Assembly: GCA_030681895.1 (NCBI GenBank)
Contig: JAUXRI010000281.1
Coordinates: forward strand, 1-62,902
From: Myxococcales bacterium
GTDB lineage: Bacteria > Myxococcota > Myxococcia > Myxococcales > Myxococcaceae
Direction: 5' to 3'
Length of the DNA: 62,902 bases
Shown one piece after another: positions 8,528 through 17,037 of this stretch (position 1 is the stretch's first letter; every line of letters begins with the position of its first letter). The notes under the pieces were generated by a model. The model saw only the letters and a list, made by a program, of their open reading frames with translations, was not told the origin of the DNA and ran no database searches. A program made the translations under genes and the position numbers.

Positions 8528-9364
8528 TCAGAGCTTCACCAACTCCGCGCTCTTCGCCCACAGCTTTTCCGCGAGTGCGTCATCTCTGCCGAGCGGAGCG
8601 CACGTCTTCGGCCGGTTCTTCTCGAAGTACAGCCCGGTCTTCCCTTCGACCTCGGGCGAGCTCGCCAGGTACGTGATGGTCTGGCCGCCTTCTTCGGGGC
8701 TGATCAAGAACAGCGCCTTCACCACCGCGAGGATCGGCTTCGCCCAACCCGGCGCGCCGGAATAGATGTTCGTCGCGACGCCTCCGGGGTGGAGTGCGTT
8801 GACCGTCACGCCCTTCCCCTCGAGCCGCTTCACCAGCCCTCGCATCATCAGCACGTTGCCCAGCTTCGAGCGCCCATAGGCGGCCATGATGCTGTAGCCG
8901 CCCTTCTCGTAGCCCAGGTCGTCGAGGTCCATCGTGCCGCGGTAGTGGTTGGCCGACGAGACGATGACGATGCGCGAGGGCGCGCTCTTCACCACCAGGT
9001 CGAGCAGCAGGTTGGTGAGCAGGAAGTACCCGAGGTGATTCAGCGCGAAGGTGTTCTCGATGCCGTCCTTCGTGACGCCGCGGTCCTTGAAGACGCTGCC
9101 CGCGTTGTTCACCAGCACGTCGAGGCGATCGAACTTCGCGCGATACGCGTCGGCGAGCGCGCGCACCGACGCCTGAGACGAGAAGTCAGCCAGCAGGAAC
9201 TCGACGCTGCCCGAGCTCGAGCGGCGCTTCACGTCCTCGACGCACGCGCGCGTCTTCTGCTCGTCACGGCCCACCATCACGACGCGATGCCCCTGCGTCG
9301 CGAGCTGCACCGAGGCTTCGAGGCCGATACCGCTGGTCGCGCCCGTCACCAGAATCGTCTTCAT
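8528..9364 (-). CDS. Short-chain dehydrogenase/reductase (retinol-dehydrogenase-like)
   Basis: A 278-residue NAD(P)-dependent oxidoreductase of the SDR family. Seen in order: the nucleotide-binding TGATSGIG near the N-terminus, the NNAG motif, the catalytic Ser in VSSANH, and the catalytic YxxxK as YGRSK. A PGG segment follows (LHPGGVATN). The sequence is most like the WW-oxidoreductase/retinol dehydrogenase type of SDR. ATG 9364 is chosen because it places the Rossmann start MKTILVTGATSGIG at the N-terminus. The substrate cannot be predicted. It is divergent from the kinase gene. Confidence 0.9.
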   Translation of the reverse strand: MKTILVTGATSGIGLEASVQLATQGHRVVMVGRDEQKTRACVEDVKRRSSSGSVEFLLADFSSQASVRALADAYRAKFDRLDVLVNNAGSVFKDRGVTKDGIENTFALNHLGYFLLTNLLLDLVVKSAPSRIVIVSSANHYRGTMDLDDLGYEKGGYSIMAAYGRSKLGNVLMMRGLVKRLEGKGVTVNALHPGGVATNIYSGAPGWAKPILAVVKALFLISPEEGGQTITYLASSPEVEGKTGLYFEKNRPKTCAPLGRDDALAEKLWAKSAELVKL

Positions 9365-9465
9365 GCCGACGGCGGATACCCCGTCCCCCGCCCGAGCGCC
9401 CGGCTGATCCACGGGCGCCCTGAAAGGTGTACCGGGCCCGCGCCCGCGCTAGCGTCGCCCGGTCC

Positions 9466-11004
9466 GTGAAGCCCAACGACGAGACCATCAACGACTTCCG
9501 GGGTCCGATGGGGCGTGACCCGCTGTTGGGCTCGCGCATCGACGACTACGAGGTGCAGTCGATCATCGGCACGGGCGCGATGGGCATCGTGTATCGCGTG
9601 CAGCACGCCGTCATCGGCAAGCCCGCGGCGCTCAAGGTGCTCAAGCCCGACTACGCCGACGACCCCGACATGGTGCAGCGGCTCATTCGTGAGGCCCGCA
9701 CCGTCAACGCCATTCGCCACCCGGGCATCGTCGACATCTTCGGCTTCGGCACCCTGCCCAACGGTCAGCCGTACATCGTGATGGACCTGCTCGAGGGCGA
9801 GCCGCTCGACGCGTGGGTGAAGCGCGAGGCGCCAGCGCCGTTCAAGAAGGTCGCGCCGATTCTCGAAGAGATGCTCGGCGCGCTCCACGCGGCCCACCTC
9901 GTCGGCGTCATTCATCGCGACCTCAAGCCCGGCAACGTCTTCTACGAGTCGCACCCCGAAGGCCGGAACCCGGTGAAGATCATCGACTTCGGCCTGGCCC
10001 GTCAGGCCGACCGCGCTGGCGGTTCGGTGCGCCCGACGAACCCGGGCACGCTCATCGGCACACCCGCCTTCATGGCGCCGGAGCAGGTGCTCGGCACCAA
10101 GGTCTTCCCCGCGACCGACCTCTACGCCGTCGGCGGCATCGCGTACCAGATGCTGACCGGCCGCATTCCGCACGAAGCGCCGAGCGCCATCGAGGTCATC
10201 AGCCAGAAGATGAAGTTCGACCCGGTGCCGCCGCGGCAATGGGTGCCGTCCATCGACGAAGACGTCGACAGCTGGGTGATGATGCTGCTCGAGCGTGAAC
10301 CCGACCGCCGGCCCGAGAGCGCCGACGACGCCCGGCGCATGCTGCGACGCTTGATGGATGGCCGCACGCGCTCCGACGAGCAGCGCGTCAAGCCGGTCGA
10401 GCCGAAGACGAGCAATCGCGTCGAGGTCGCGACCAACCTCGTGTCGTCGGCATCGACTCCGGCGGCGCCCGCGCACGTCTCGTCGAGCACGCCAGCGCCG
10501 CGCCGCTCATCGGGAAGCCAGCCTCCTTTCAACCCCGGCGGCAAGCGGCCTCCCACGGGGCCAGTGCACCTGCCGCCCGCGCCTGGTGTCGGCGTCGTTC
10601 CCAAGCGCCAGTGGGCCGAGGCGAAGACGGTGCTGGTCGACCCGGTGGCGGTGGGCCCGCTGCCCAGCCTCTCTGACTCGAGCGTCTCGAGCACCGACCC
10701 CTTGAAGGACGCGCTCGGGCCGAAGCCCGGCAACGAGACGATTCTGGCCGAGCCCACAGACGGGCCGATGCGCTCGCCGTTCACAGACACCTCGCCCATT
10801 CCAGACATCAACCGCACCCAGCCGGTGCCGCCCGTCGAGTTCCCCGTGGTGAGCCCGGGAGAAGACACCGGCCGAGGCAACGTGCAGACCGCCGAGAATG
10901 ACGCCGCGTCGAAGTCGAAGGCGCCCTTCATCATCATCGGGCTGCTCATCGTCATCATCGTCGTAGCCAGCCTGCTGCTGCTGAAGTTGGCCGGGAAGCC
11001 TTAA
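9466..11004 (+). CDS. Ser/Thr protein kinase with C-terminal membrane anchor
   Basis: Hanks-type kinase of about 512 residues. Motifs present: Gly loop GTGAMGIVY, the invariant Lys in PAALKVLK, catalytic HRDLKPGNV, DFG in KIIDFGLA, and APE in GTPAFMAPEQ, so it should be active. After the kinase domain (to about residue 285) comes a long Pro/Ser-rich linker with many acidic and Thr sites, then a C-terminal membrane segment (FIIIGLLIVIIVVASLLLL) ending in KLAGKP, which puts the kinase in the cytoplasm with a tail anchor. The GTG at 9466 is favoured over one at 9427 because the extra 13 residues are Arg/Ala-rich and precede no known element; the start is uncertain. The M36 peptidase gene follows by 22 bases. 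Confidence 0.88.
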   Translation: MKPNDETINDFRGPMGRDPLLGSRIDDYEVQSIIGTGAMGIVYRVQHAVIGKPAALKVLKPDYADDPDMVQRLIREARTVNAIRHPGIVDIFGFGTLPNGQPYIVMDLLEGEPLDAWVKREAPAPFKKVAPILEEMLGALHAAHLVGVIHRDLKPGNVFYESHPEGRNPVKIIDFGLARQADRAGGSVRPTNPGTLIGTPAFMAPEQVLGTKVFPATDLYAVGGIAYQMLTGRIPHEAPSAIEVISQKMKFDPVPPRQWVPSIDEDVDSWVMMLLEREPDRRPESADDARRMLRRLMDGRTRSDEQRVKPVEPKTSNRVEVATNLVSSASTPAAPAHVSSSTPAPRRSSGSQPPFNPGGKRPPTGPVHLPPAPGVGVVPKRQWAEAKTVLVDPVAVGPLPSLSDSSVSSTDPLKDALGPKPGNETILAEPTDGPMRSPFTDTSPIPDINRTQPVPPVEFPVVSPGEDTGRGNVQTAENDAASKSKAPFIIIGLLIVIIVVASLLLLKLAGKP

Positions 11005-11026
11005 GCGCCCTCGAGGGAGTCCTCAC

Positions 11027-14000
11027 ATGTGGTCCGTCGTCGTCGCCGCGCTCGTCGCCGCTGCTGAACCCTTGCCCACCCTCGACGTCTTCCTCGACGG
11101 CGACACGACGTCGCCGAAGTCCACCGAGGTCGACGCGCGCGCACGAGACGTCGCCAGGCGCGTCTTCGTCTCGCAGTGGGAGCCGAGGCTCGGCGTGCCG
11201 ACGTCGGTGTGGCTCCCGTCGGCCCCTGTGGGAGCGCGGACGCCGCGCGAGCTCGGGCTGACGGCGGAAGAGATGGCGCGCCGCGTGCTGTTCGACCTCG
11301 CGCCGCTCTACAAGGCTTCGCCGCTCGACCTCGTGAAGCAGTCCGTCGCGGGCGTGCACGACCTCGGAGCAGGCGCCGTCATCGTCACCTTCGAGCGGCG
11401 CGTCGGTGAGGTGCCCGTGTTTCGCGACCGCCTCAGCGTGGTGCTGACGCATGGGCTCGAGCCCGTCGCGGTGATGGGCGCGTTGCCGCCGCACGCTGCG
11501 CCCGCGATGCGCTTCGGGTTGTCAGCCGAGACGGCCATCGCGCTCGCGCTCGAGGACGTCGCGGGCCTCTTCGTCGCGCCCGCTGAGCTCGCCCGAAACA
11601 GGACTCAGGGGAATGGCTGGTCGCTTCACGGAGCGGCGGGGCTGCGCTCACGGCAGGTGCTGTTCGCGACCGACAGTGAGCTGGTGCCGGCGTGGCAGCT
11701 CGAGCTCGACACCCGAGGTGGCGCGTATGGCGTCGTCGTGTCGGCGAGAGATGGACGGATTCTGAGCCGCGCGCCCCGCAGCCTCGACGCCCTGCACTCG
11801 TACCGGGTGTGGGCGAAGTCGCTGCCGCCCTTCACGCCGTTCGACAGCCCTGAAGGCGACACCACGCCGCACCCCACCGGCACGCCTGATGGGTGGGCGC
11901 CCGCGATGCTGGAGCCCGCGCAGCTCGTCGCGCTCGACGACCAGGCCGGCACGTCGTCGATGGACCCGTGGCTGCCCGCGGGCGCGACCGGGCTCTCGGG
12001 CAACAACGTCATCGCGTACGCCGACCTCTTCGCGCCCGATGGCCGCAACGGCGCCGATGCAGGCCAGGTCGACCCGTTCCCTGCGCCGACCTCGGCCACC
12101 TTCGACTTCGCGTGGAACCCAGCCCTCGAGCCGACGGCGAACGACACGCAGAGCTTCGCAGCGGCGACGCATGCCTTCTTCGTCACCAACTGGCTGCACG
12201 ACGTCTTCTACGGGCTTGGGTTCAACGAGGCGGCCGGCAACGCGCAGGTCGACAACAAGGGCCGAGGTGGCCGGGGTGGAGATCCGCTCCTCGTCGAGGT
12301 GAACGACTTCGCCGGCGTGAGCAGCGCGAGCCTGCTGCCGGGTGCCGATGGCACGTCGCCGAAGCTGCAGCTGTTCCCTGCGCGGCTCGCAGGCCGCTCG
12401 GTGGTGACGTTCGTGCCGGCACTGGCCGTCGACGCAGGTGTCGGTGCACCACCAATGCGCCCCGGCGCGTGGAACGTGACGGCGCCAGTGGTGCAGGTGC
12501 AGAGCATCGACGGCGGGCTCGACGTCTGCGGTCCGTACACCAACGCAGCCGCGCTCGCGGGCGCGGTGGTCTTCGCGCAGGCCAGCGGTCCGTGCGGCTC
12601 GGTCGCGGGGCTCGACGACCTCGCGGCGGATGCCGGCGCAGTGGGCCTGCTGCTGCTCAACGGCTTCGACGCGCGAGAAGACGGCATCACCGTGCCGACG
12701 CAGGTGCTCTCGGCTGAACGTGCGGCAGCGCTCCGGGTGGCGCTCGACGCAGGCACGGCCTTCACCGCGACGCTCGAGCGCGCGACCGCCATCGGCCGCT
12801 CCACCGCCTTCGACACCACCATCGTCAGTCACGAGTTCGGCCACCTGGTGACGCAGCGCCTCATCGGCGACGGCAACGGCCTGTTGTCGAACCAGAGCCG
12901 CGGGCTCGGCGAAGGCTGGAGCGACTTCATCGCCATCCTCACCACGCTCGAGGCGGCGGACCTGCAGCGGCCCGGCAACACCGACTGGCATGGCGCGTAC
13001 GTCATCGGCGGGCACATGGTGAGCCCCACCGGCTACGACGGCGCATCGCTCAACGCGCACTACTTCGGTGTTCGCCGCTTCCCCTACTCCACCGACTTCA
13101 CGCGCAACGCGCTGACGCTGAAGCACATCGTGAGCAACGTGCCGTTGCCGACGACCGCCCCCATCAGCCCCGCCGGTGGTGGCGGCCCCGACAACGCCCA
13201 GGTGCACAACACCGGCGAAGTGTGGGCCTCGGCCTTGTGGGAAGGCACCACGCGCGTGCTCCGAGACCCGCGCTTCGCGACGTTCGACGCCGGCAAGCTG
13301 CGCGCCCAGCAGATTCTCGTCGCGTCTCTCAAGGCCACCCCCGTCAACCCGACCTTTCTGGAGGCACGCGACGCGGTGTTGATGGTGGCGCGGGCGATGG
13401 GGAGCGGCGAGTTCCAGGCCTACCTCGACGGCTTCGCGGTGCGCGGCATGGGGTTGTCGGCGCAGACGCCGAACCGGCGCTCCATCACCAACGCGCCCGT
13501 CGCAGAGGACTTCACCACCACGGGTGCGCGCTGGGCGCTGCTCGACGCGCGCGTCGTCGACGACACCGACGCCTGTGACAACGACGGCGTGCTCGACATC
13601 GGCGAGACGGGCCGGCTGCAGCTGACGCTGATGAACGTCGGCGCACGAGCGCTCACCGGTTCACGCATCAACCTCGCCTCTGACGAGCAGGTGTTGCTGC
13701 TGGGCCAGGCGATGACGACGGTGGCCTCGGCCGAGCCCTTCACGCCGTTGCAGGTGTCGGTGCCCGCCGAGCTGCGCATGGACCTGACGGGCGTCGCGCA
13801 GGCGCGCATCTTCCTCACCTCGCCCGACGCGTTCATCGAGCAGTCACCGGTGACGCGCGCGCTGCGCTTCAACACCGACGTGGTGCGCGGTGGAAAAGAG
13901 AGCTTCGAGGCCGACGTCTCGGCGTGGAGCTTCGAGCGCACCGACGTGCCCTGGGAGTACCAGTTCCGCGTGAACAGCCCGCTCAACCGGCTGCTCGAGA

Positions 14001-15127
14001 ACACGCTGGTCGGCCCCAATGCGCCGGTCGCTGGCTCGAGCTCCGCCACGACGCCCGCGCTCGCGGTGGGCGCGACGCCGCTCTCGTTCACCTTCCAGCA
14101 GACCTACGCGTTCGAGTTCGACGGCGCGACGATGCGCGGGTGGGACGGCGCGCAGCTGCGCATCTCGGTCGACGGCGGGCCCTTCACGCTCATCCCCGGC
14201 ACGGCCATCACGCGCGTCGTCGGAGGCATGACCGTCACCGGCTACGACGGCGCGCTCGAGGTGACCGCGTCGAACCCGCTCTCGGGCCAGCAGGCGTTTC
14301 GTGGCGCAGGCTCGAACCAGCGCGTCACCGTGTCGCTCGGCACGCAGTACGCCAACCGCATGGTGCGCCTGCAGTTCCTCATCGGCACCGACACGGGCGG
14401 CAGCGCCTCGGGGTGGTCCATCGACGACGTCGACGTCACGGGCCTCGGCACGCCGCCGTTCAACACGGTGGTGACGCACCGCACCCAGTGCGTGAACAAG
14501 CCGCCGGTGTTGCAGCCCGGGTTCCCGCAGATGGTGGACGAGCGCACGCGCGTGACGTTCCTGCCGCCGCCTGCGACCGACCCGAACATGGACCCCATCA
14601 CCTTCCGGTGGACGCAGACGAGCGGGCCGACGGTGGTGGTGGCGGGCGACCAGTTCGACGCGCCCGAAGTTCGCGTCAACACCCAGCTGCTCTTCACCGT
14701 CACGGCGGAGGATGGCCGCGGCGGCGCCTCGTCACAGACGGCGGTGGTGGTGGTTCGCAACGTCAACCGCGTGCCGACCTCGAGCGCGGGCGAGCCACAG
14801 ACCGTCGAGAGCGGGCAGACCGTGACGCTCGCAGGCACGGCCGAAGACGTCGATGGCGACACGCTCGTCACGCGGTGGTCGCAGCTCGGCGGCCCCGAGG
14901 TGACGCTCTCGAGCATCGACGCGCTCTCCGCTACCTTCGTCGCGCCGACCGTCACCACGCCGAGTCAGGTGAACCTCGAGCTGAACGTGAGTGACGGCCC
15001 CGCCGCGGCGCCGCCTCAGCGCGTCACCATCCTGGTGAACCCGAAGAAGGGCTGCGGCTGCTCCTCGTTCGAAGGCTCGGCGGCGGTGCTGGCGCTGCTG
15101 ATGTTCATGCGGCGTCGCAGAGACTGA
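11027..15127 (+). CDS. M36 (fungalysin-type) metallopeptidase with PA domain and MYXO-CTERM-like tail
   Basis: A very large secreted zinc peptidase of 1366 residues. After a short signal peptide comes an N-terminal propeptide-like region. The M36 signatures follow: SHEFGH (zinc-binding HExxH, His602) and GEGWSDF, which supplies the third ligand region. A PA-type insert (residues about 500-575, GAVVFAQASGPCG, GAVGLLLLNGFDA) sits before the HExxH. Behind the catalytic domain are beta-sandwich regions and tandem PKD/Ig-like repeats ending near residue 1340. The C-terminus reads GCGCSS, a hydrophobic helix and RRRRD, matching the MYXO-CTERM cell-surface sorting signal. It is likely anchored at or released from the cell surface to digest protein. 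Confidence 0.9.
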   Translation: MWSVVVAALVAAAEPLPTLDVFLDGDTTSPKSTEVDARARDVARRVFVSQWEPRLGVPTSVWLPSAPVGARTPRELGLTAEEMARRVLFDLAPLYKASPLDLVKQSVAGVHDLGAGAVIVTFERRVGEVPVFRDRLSVVLTHGLEPVAVMGALPPHAAPAMRFGLSAETAIALALEDVAGLFVAPAELARNRTQGNGWSLHGAAGLRSRQVLFATDSELVPAWQLELDTRGGAYGVVVSARDGRILSRAPRSLDALHSYRVWAKSLPPFTPFDSPEGDTTPHPTGTPDGWAPAMLEPAQLVALDDQAGTSSMDPWLPAGATGLSGNNVIAYADLFAPDGRNGADAGQVDPFPAPTSATFDFAWNPALEPTANDTQSFAAATHAFFVTNWLHDVFYGLGFNEAAGNAQVDNKGRGGRGGDPLLVEVNDFAGVSSASLLPGADGTSPKLQLFPARLAGRSVVTFVPALAVDAGVGAPPMRPGAWNVTAPVVQVQSIDGGLDVCGPYTNAAALAGAVVFAQASGPCGSVAGLDDLAADAGAVGLLLLNGFDAREDGITVPTQVLSAERAAALRVALDAGTAFTATLERATAIGRSTAFDTTIVSHEFGHLVTQRLIGDGNGLLSNQSRGLGEGWSDFIAILTTLEAADLQRPGNTDWHGAYVIGGHMVSPTGYDGASLNAHYFGVRRFPYSTDFTRNALTLKHIVSNVPLPTTAPISPAGGGGPDNAQVHNTGEVWASALWEGTTRVLRDPRFATFDAGKLRAQQILVASLKATPVNPTFLEARDAVLMVARAMGSGEFQAYLDGFAVRGMGLSAQTPNRRSITNAPVAEDFTTTGARWALLDARVVDDTDACDNDGVLDIGETGRLQLTLMNVGARALTGSRINLASDEQVLLLGQAMTTVASAEPFTPLQVSVPAELRMDLTGVAQARIFLTSPDAFIEQSPVTRALRFNTDVVRGGKESFEADVSAWSFERTDVPWEYQFRVNSPLNRLLENTLVGPNAPVAGSSSATTPALAVGATPLSFTFQQTYAFEFDGATMRGWDGAQLRISVDGGPFTLIPGTAITRVVGGMTVTGYDGALEVTASNPLSGQQAFRGAGSNQRVTVSLGTQYANRMVRLQFLIGTDTGGSASGWSIDDVDVTGLGTPPFNTVVTHRTQCVNKPPVLQPGFPQMVDERTRVTFLPPPATDPNMDPITFRWTQTSGPTVVVAGDQFDAPEVRVNTQLLFTVTAEDGRGGASSQTAVVVVRNVNRVPTSSAGEPQTVESGQTVTLAGTAEDVDGDTLVTRWSQLGGPEVTLSSIDALSATFVAPTVTTPSQVNLELNVSDGPAAAPPQRVTILVNPKKGCGCSSFEGSAAVLALLMFMRRRRD

Positions 15128-15181
15128 GCCGGCGCTGGTGGTTTTCTCTGCATCGATACGGCGCTGTGCTGGAATAGCGCC

Positions 15182-15757
15182 ATGCTCACTGCGTTCGTGT
15201 TGACCGTCTCGCTCGCTTCGATTCCCGCCACGTCCGAGGGCATTCACCTCTCGAGTGTCACCGGGTCGATGAGCGCGCGCCTCATCGCGCAGGCGCCGCC
15301 GCCGCTGCCGGTGCGGCCGATGGAGTCGACTCCCGTCGGAGCCCGAGAGGCGCAGCTTCAGAGCGAGATTGACGGCATCAACACGCAGCTGCGCGGGCTG
15401 AAGGCCGACTGGCCCACGGCCTCGGTGGTGATGGCGTACCTGGGCTGGAGCGTCTCGCCCATCGCCCTCATCGGCCTGCTCGTGCTCGCCCTCGGGGCGG
15501 GTACTGGCGTCGGCGTCATCACGCTCGTCGGCGTGGTGATGCTCGTCATCGGCCTCGGCGGCGTGGCCCTCGGCATCATCGGCGTCGTCACCGGCATCGC
15601 GGGCCAGAACGCCGCGAAGGCGGAGCGAGACGAGCTGATTCAGCAACGAGGCGAGCTGGAGCGCGAGCTCAAGGGACTCAGGCAAGGGGGCTCACCGCCG
15701 GGCGTCGACCGCTCCTTCGAGTCGAGCCCTCGGCTCTTCACCCTCGCGGCCTTCTGA
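15182..15757 (+). CDS. Small membrane protein, function unknown
   Basis: A 191-residue protein with a cleavable signal or N-terminal helix, a helical coil (REAQLQSEIDGINTQLRGLK), then two or three strongly hydrophobic Gly/Val/Ile-rich segments (LIGLLVLALGAGTGVGVITL, GVVMLVIGLGGVALGIIGVV) and a second coil (AERDELIQQRGELERELKGL). The two coils flanking a membrane hairpin suggest an oligomeric membrane protein. It ends 2 bases before the AI-2E transporter start, so the two are cotranscribed. No family was recognised. Confidence 0.65.
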   Translation: MLTAFVLTVSLASIPATSEGIHLSSVTGSMSARLIAQAPPPLPVRPMESTPVGAREAQLQSEIDGINTQLRGLKADWPTASVVMAYLGWSVSPIALIGLLVLALGAGTGVGVITLVGVVMLVIGLGGVALGIIGVVTGIAGQNAAKAERDELIQQRGELERELKGLRQGGSPPGVDRSFESSPRLFTLAAF

Positions 15758-15759
15758 CG

Positions 15760-16905
15760 ATGCCGCCGTCTCGCTTCTACACGCGCGCCTTCGCGCTCGG
15801 CACCATCGCGGTCCTCGGTGGGCTGCTCTTTCGTACGCTGACGCCGTTCGTGGTGCCCATCATCTGGGCGACGCTGCTGGCGTTCATGCTCCAGCCGTTG
15901 AACCGGCGCCTGACGGTGAAGTGGCCGACGAAGCCGGGCTTGCGCGCCGGCCTGTTGACCTCGGGCATGGTGGTGCTGGTCGGTGGGCCCGTGACGTTGT
16001 TCGTCTTCGCGTTCCTGCGTCAGGCCTCGCAGCTGCTGACGACGTTCCAGAACGAGGCCCACGACCGCAAGCTTCCGGCGCTGCAGCTGGTGCTCGAGTT
16101 CAAGCCGGTGCAGAGCGTGCTCGCGAGCGCGGGGGAGTTCACCTCGCTCAGCAAGGACCAGATCCTCGAGCAGGCCAACGACGCGGCGCAGGCGGTGCTG
16201 CAGCAGGTCGCCTCGCTCGGCGGCACGGTGGTGCTGGGCGCCTTCTCGGTGGTGTCGCAGTTCGGCCTCACCATGTTCCTGCTGTTCTTCTTCATTCGTG
16301 ACGGGCGCGAGATGCTCGAGCGCGGCATTCGCCTGGTGCCGCTGTCGCAGGAGCGAAAAGACGAGCTGTCGAAGTCGCTGGGTGGCGTCACCCGAGGCGT
16401 GGTGGTGGGAACGCTGGTGACGGCCGTGGTGCAAGGCACGCTCATCGGCATCGGCTTCGCCATCGCAGGCCTTCCTTCGCCGCTCGTCTTCGGAGCCATC
16501 GGCGCGGTGGCGTCGCTCATTCCCATCGTGGGCACCGCGCTCGTCTGGGTGCCGGCGGTGCTGTCGCTGCTCGCGCTCGGTCAATCGGGCTGGGCCCTCT
16601 TCCTGACGCTGTGGAGCATCATTCTCGTCGCGGGCAGCGACAACCTGATTCGCCCGATCGTGGTGTCGTCATCGTCGAACGTGTCGACGCTGCTCGTCTT
16701 CGTGGGGGTGCTCGGTGGCGTGAGCGCGTTCGGCTTCGCGGGCATCTTCCTGGGGCCGGTGCTGCTCACGCTCGTCGCGGCGCTGCTGCAGTACGCCGAC
16801 CAGTCGGGCATCGGGCGGCACCCCGCGCCTCCGTCACAGCCTCCGACACCGGCGCCACTCGCGGCCGCGCCTGCTCCGACGATCGCTGCGCCGCCGGCGA
16901 CGTAG
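15760..16905 (+). CDS. AI-2E family transporter (PerM/TqsA-like)
   Basis: A 381-residue inner-membrane permease of the AI-2 exporter superfamily. It has the family's layout: two or three N-terminal helices (VLGGLLFRTLTPFVVPIIWA), a long periplasmic or cytoplasmic helical stretch (residues about 85-165), then the block of helices with the conserved FFIRDG (FFFIRDGREM), AVVQGTLIGIGFAIAGLPSP and LIPIVGTALVWVPAV segments and the C-terminal FLGPV motif. The tail is Pro/Ala-rich and cytoplasmic. Members export small signals or sodium; the substrate here is unknown. It directly follows the small membrane protein gene. Confidence 0.9.
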   Translation: MPPSRFYTRAFALGTIAVLGGLLFRTLTPFVVPIIWATLLAFMLQPLNRRLTVKWPTKPGLRAGLLTSGMVVLVGGPVTLFVFAFLRQASQLLTTFQNEAHDRKLPALQLVLEFKPVQSVLASAGEFTSLSKDQILEQANDAAQAVLQQVASLGGTVVLGAFSVVSQFGLTMFLLFFFIRDGREMLERGIRLVPLSQERKDELSKSLGGVTRGVVVGTLVTAVVQGTLIGIGFAIAGLPSPLVFGAIGAVASLIPIVGTALVWVPAVLSLLALGQSGWALFLTLWSIILVAGSDNLIRPIVVSSSSNVSTLLVFVGVLGGVSAFGFAGIFLGPVLLTLVAALLQYADQSGIGRHPAPPSQPPTPAPLAAAPAPTIAAPPAT

Positions 16906-17037
16906 GACCGGAGCTCATCACCCGAGCTTCGTCCACTGGTCCGCAGACCACTTCGATGACTCGTGTCGCGGTGGAGCGACCGGCTGCTGCTCGGTGGTGT
17001 CGACCCGGCTCCGAAGACGTCGTGGTACACGCAGCAG

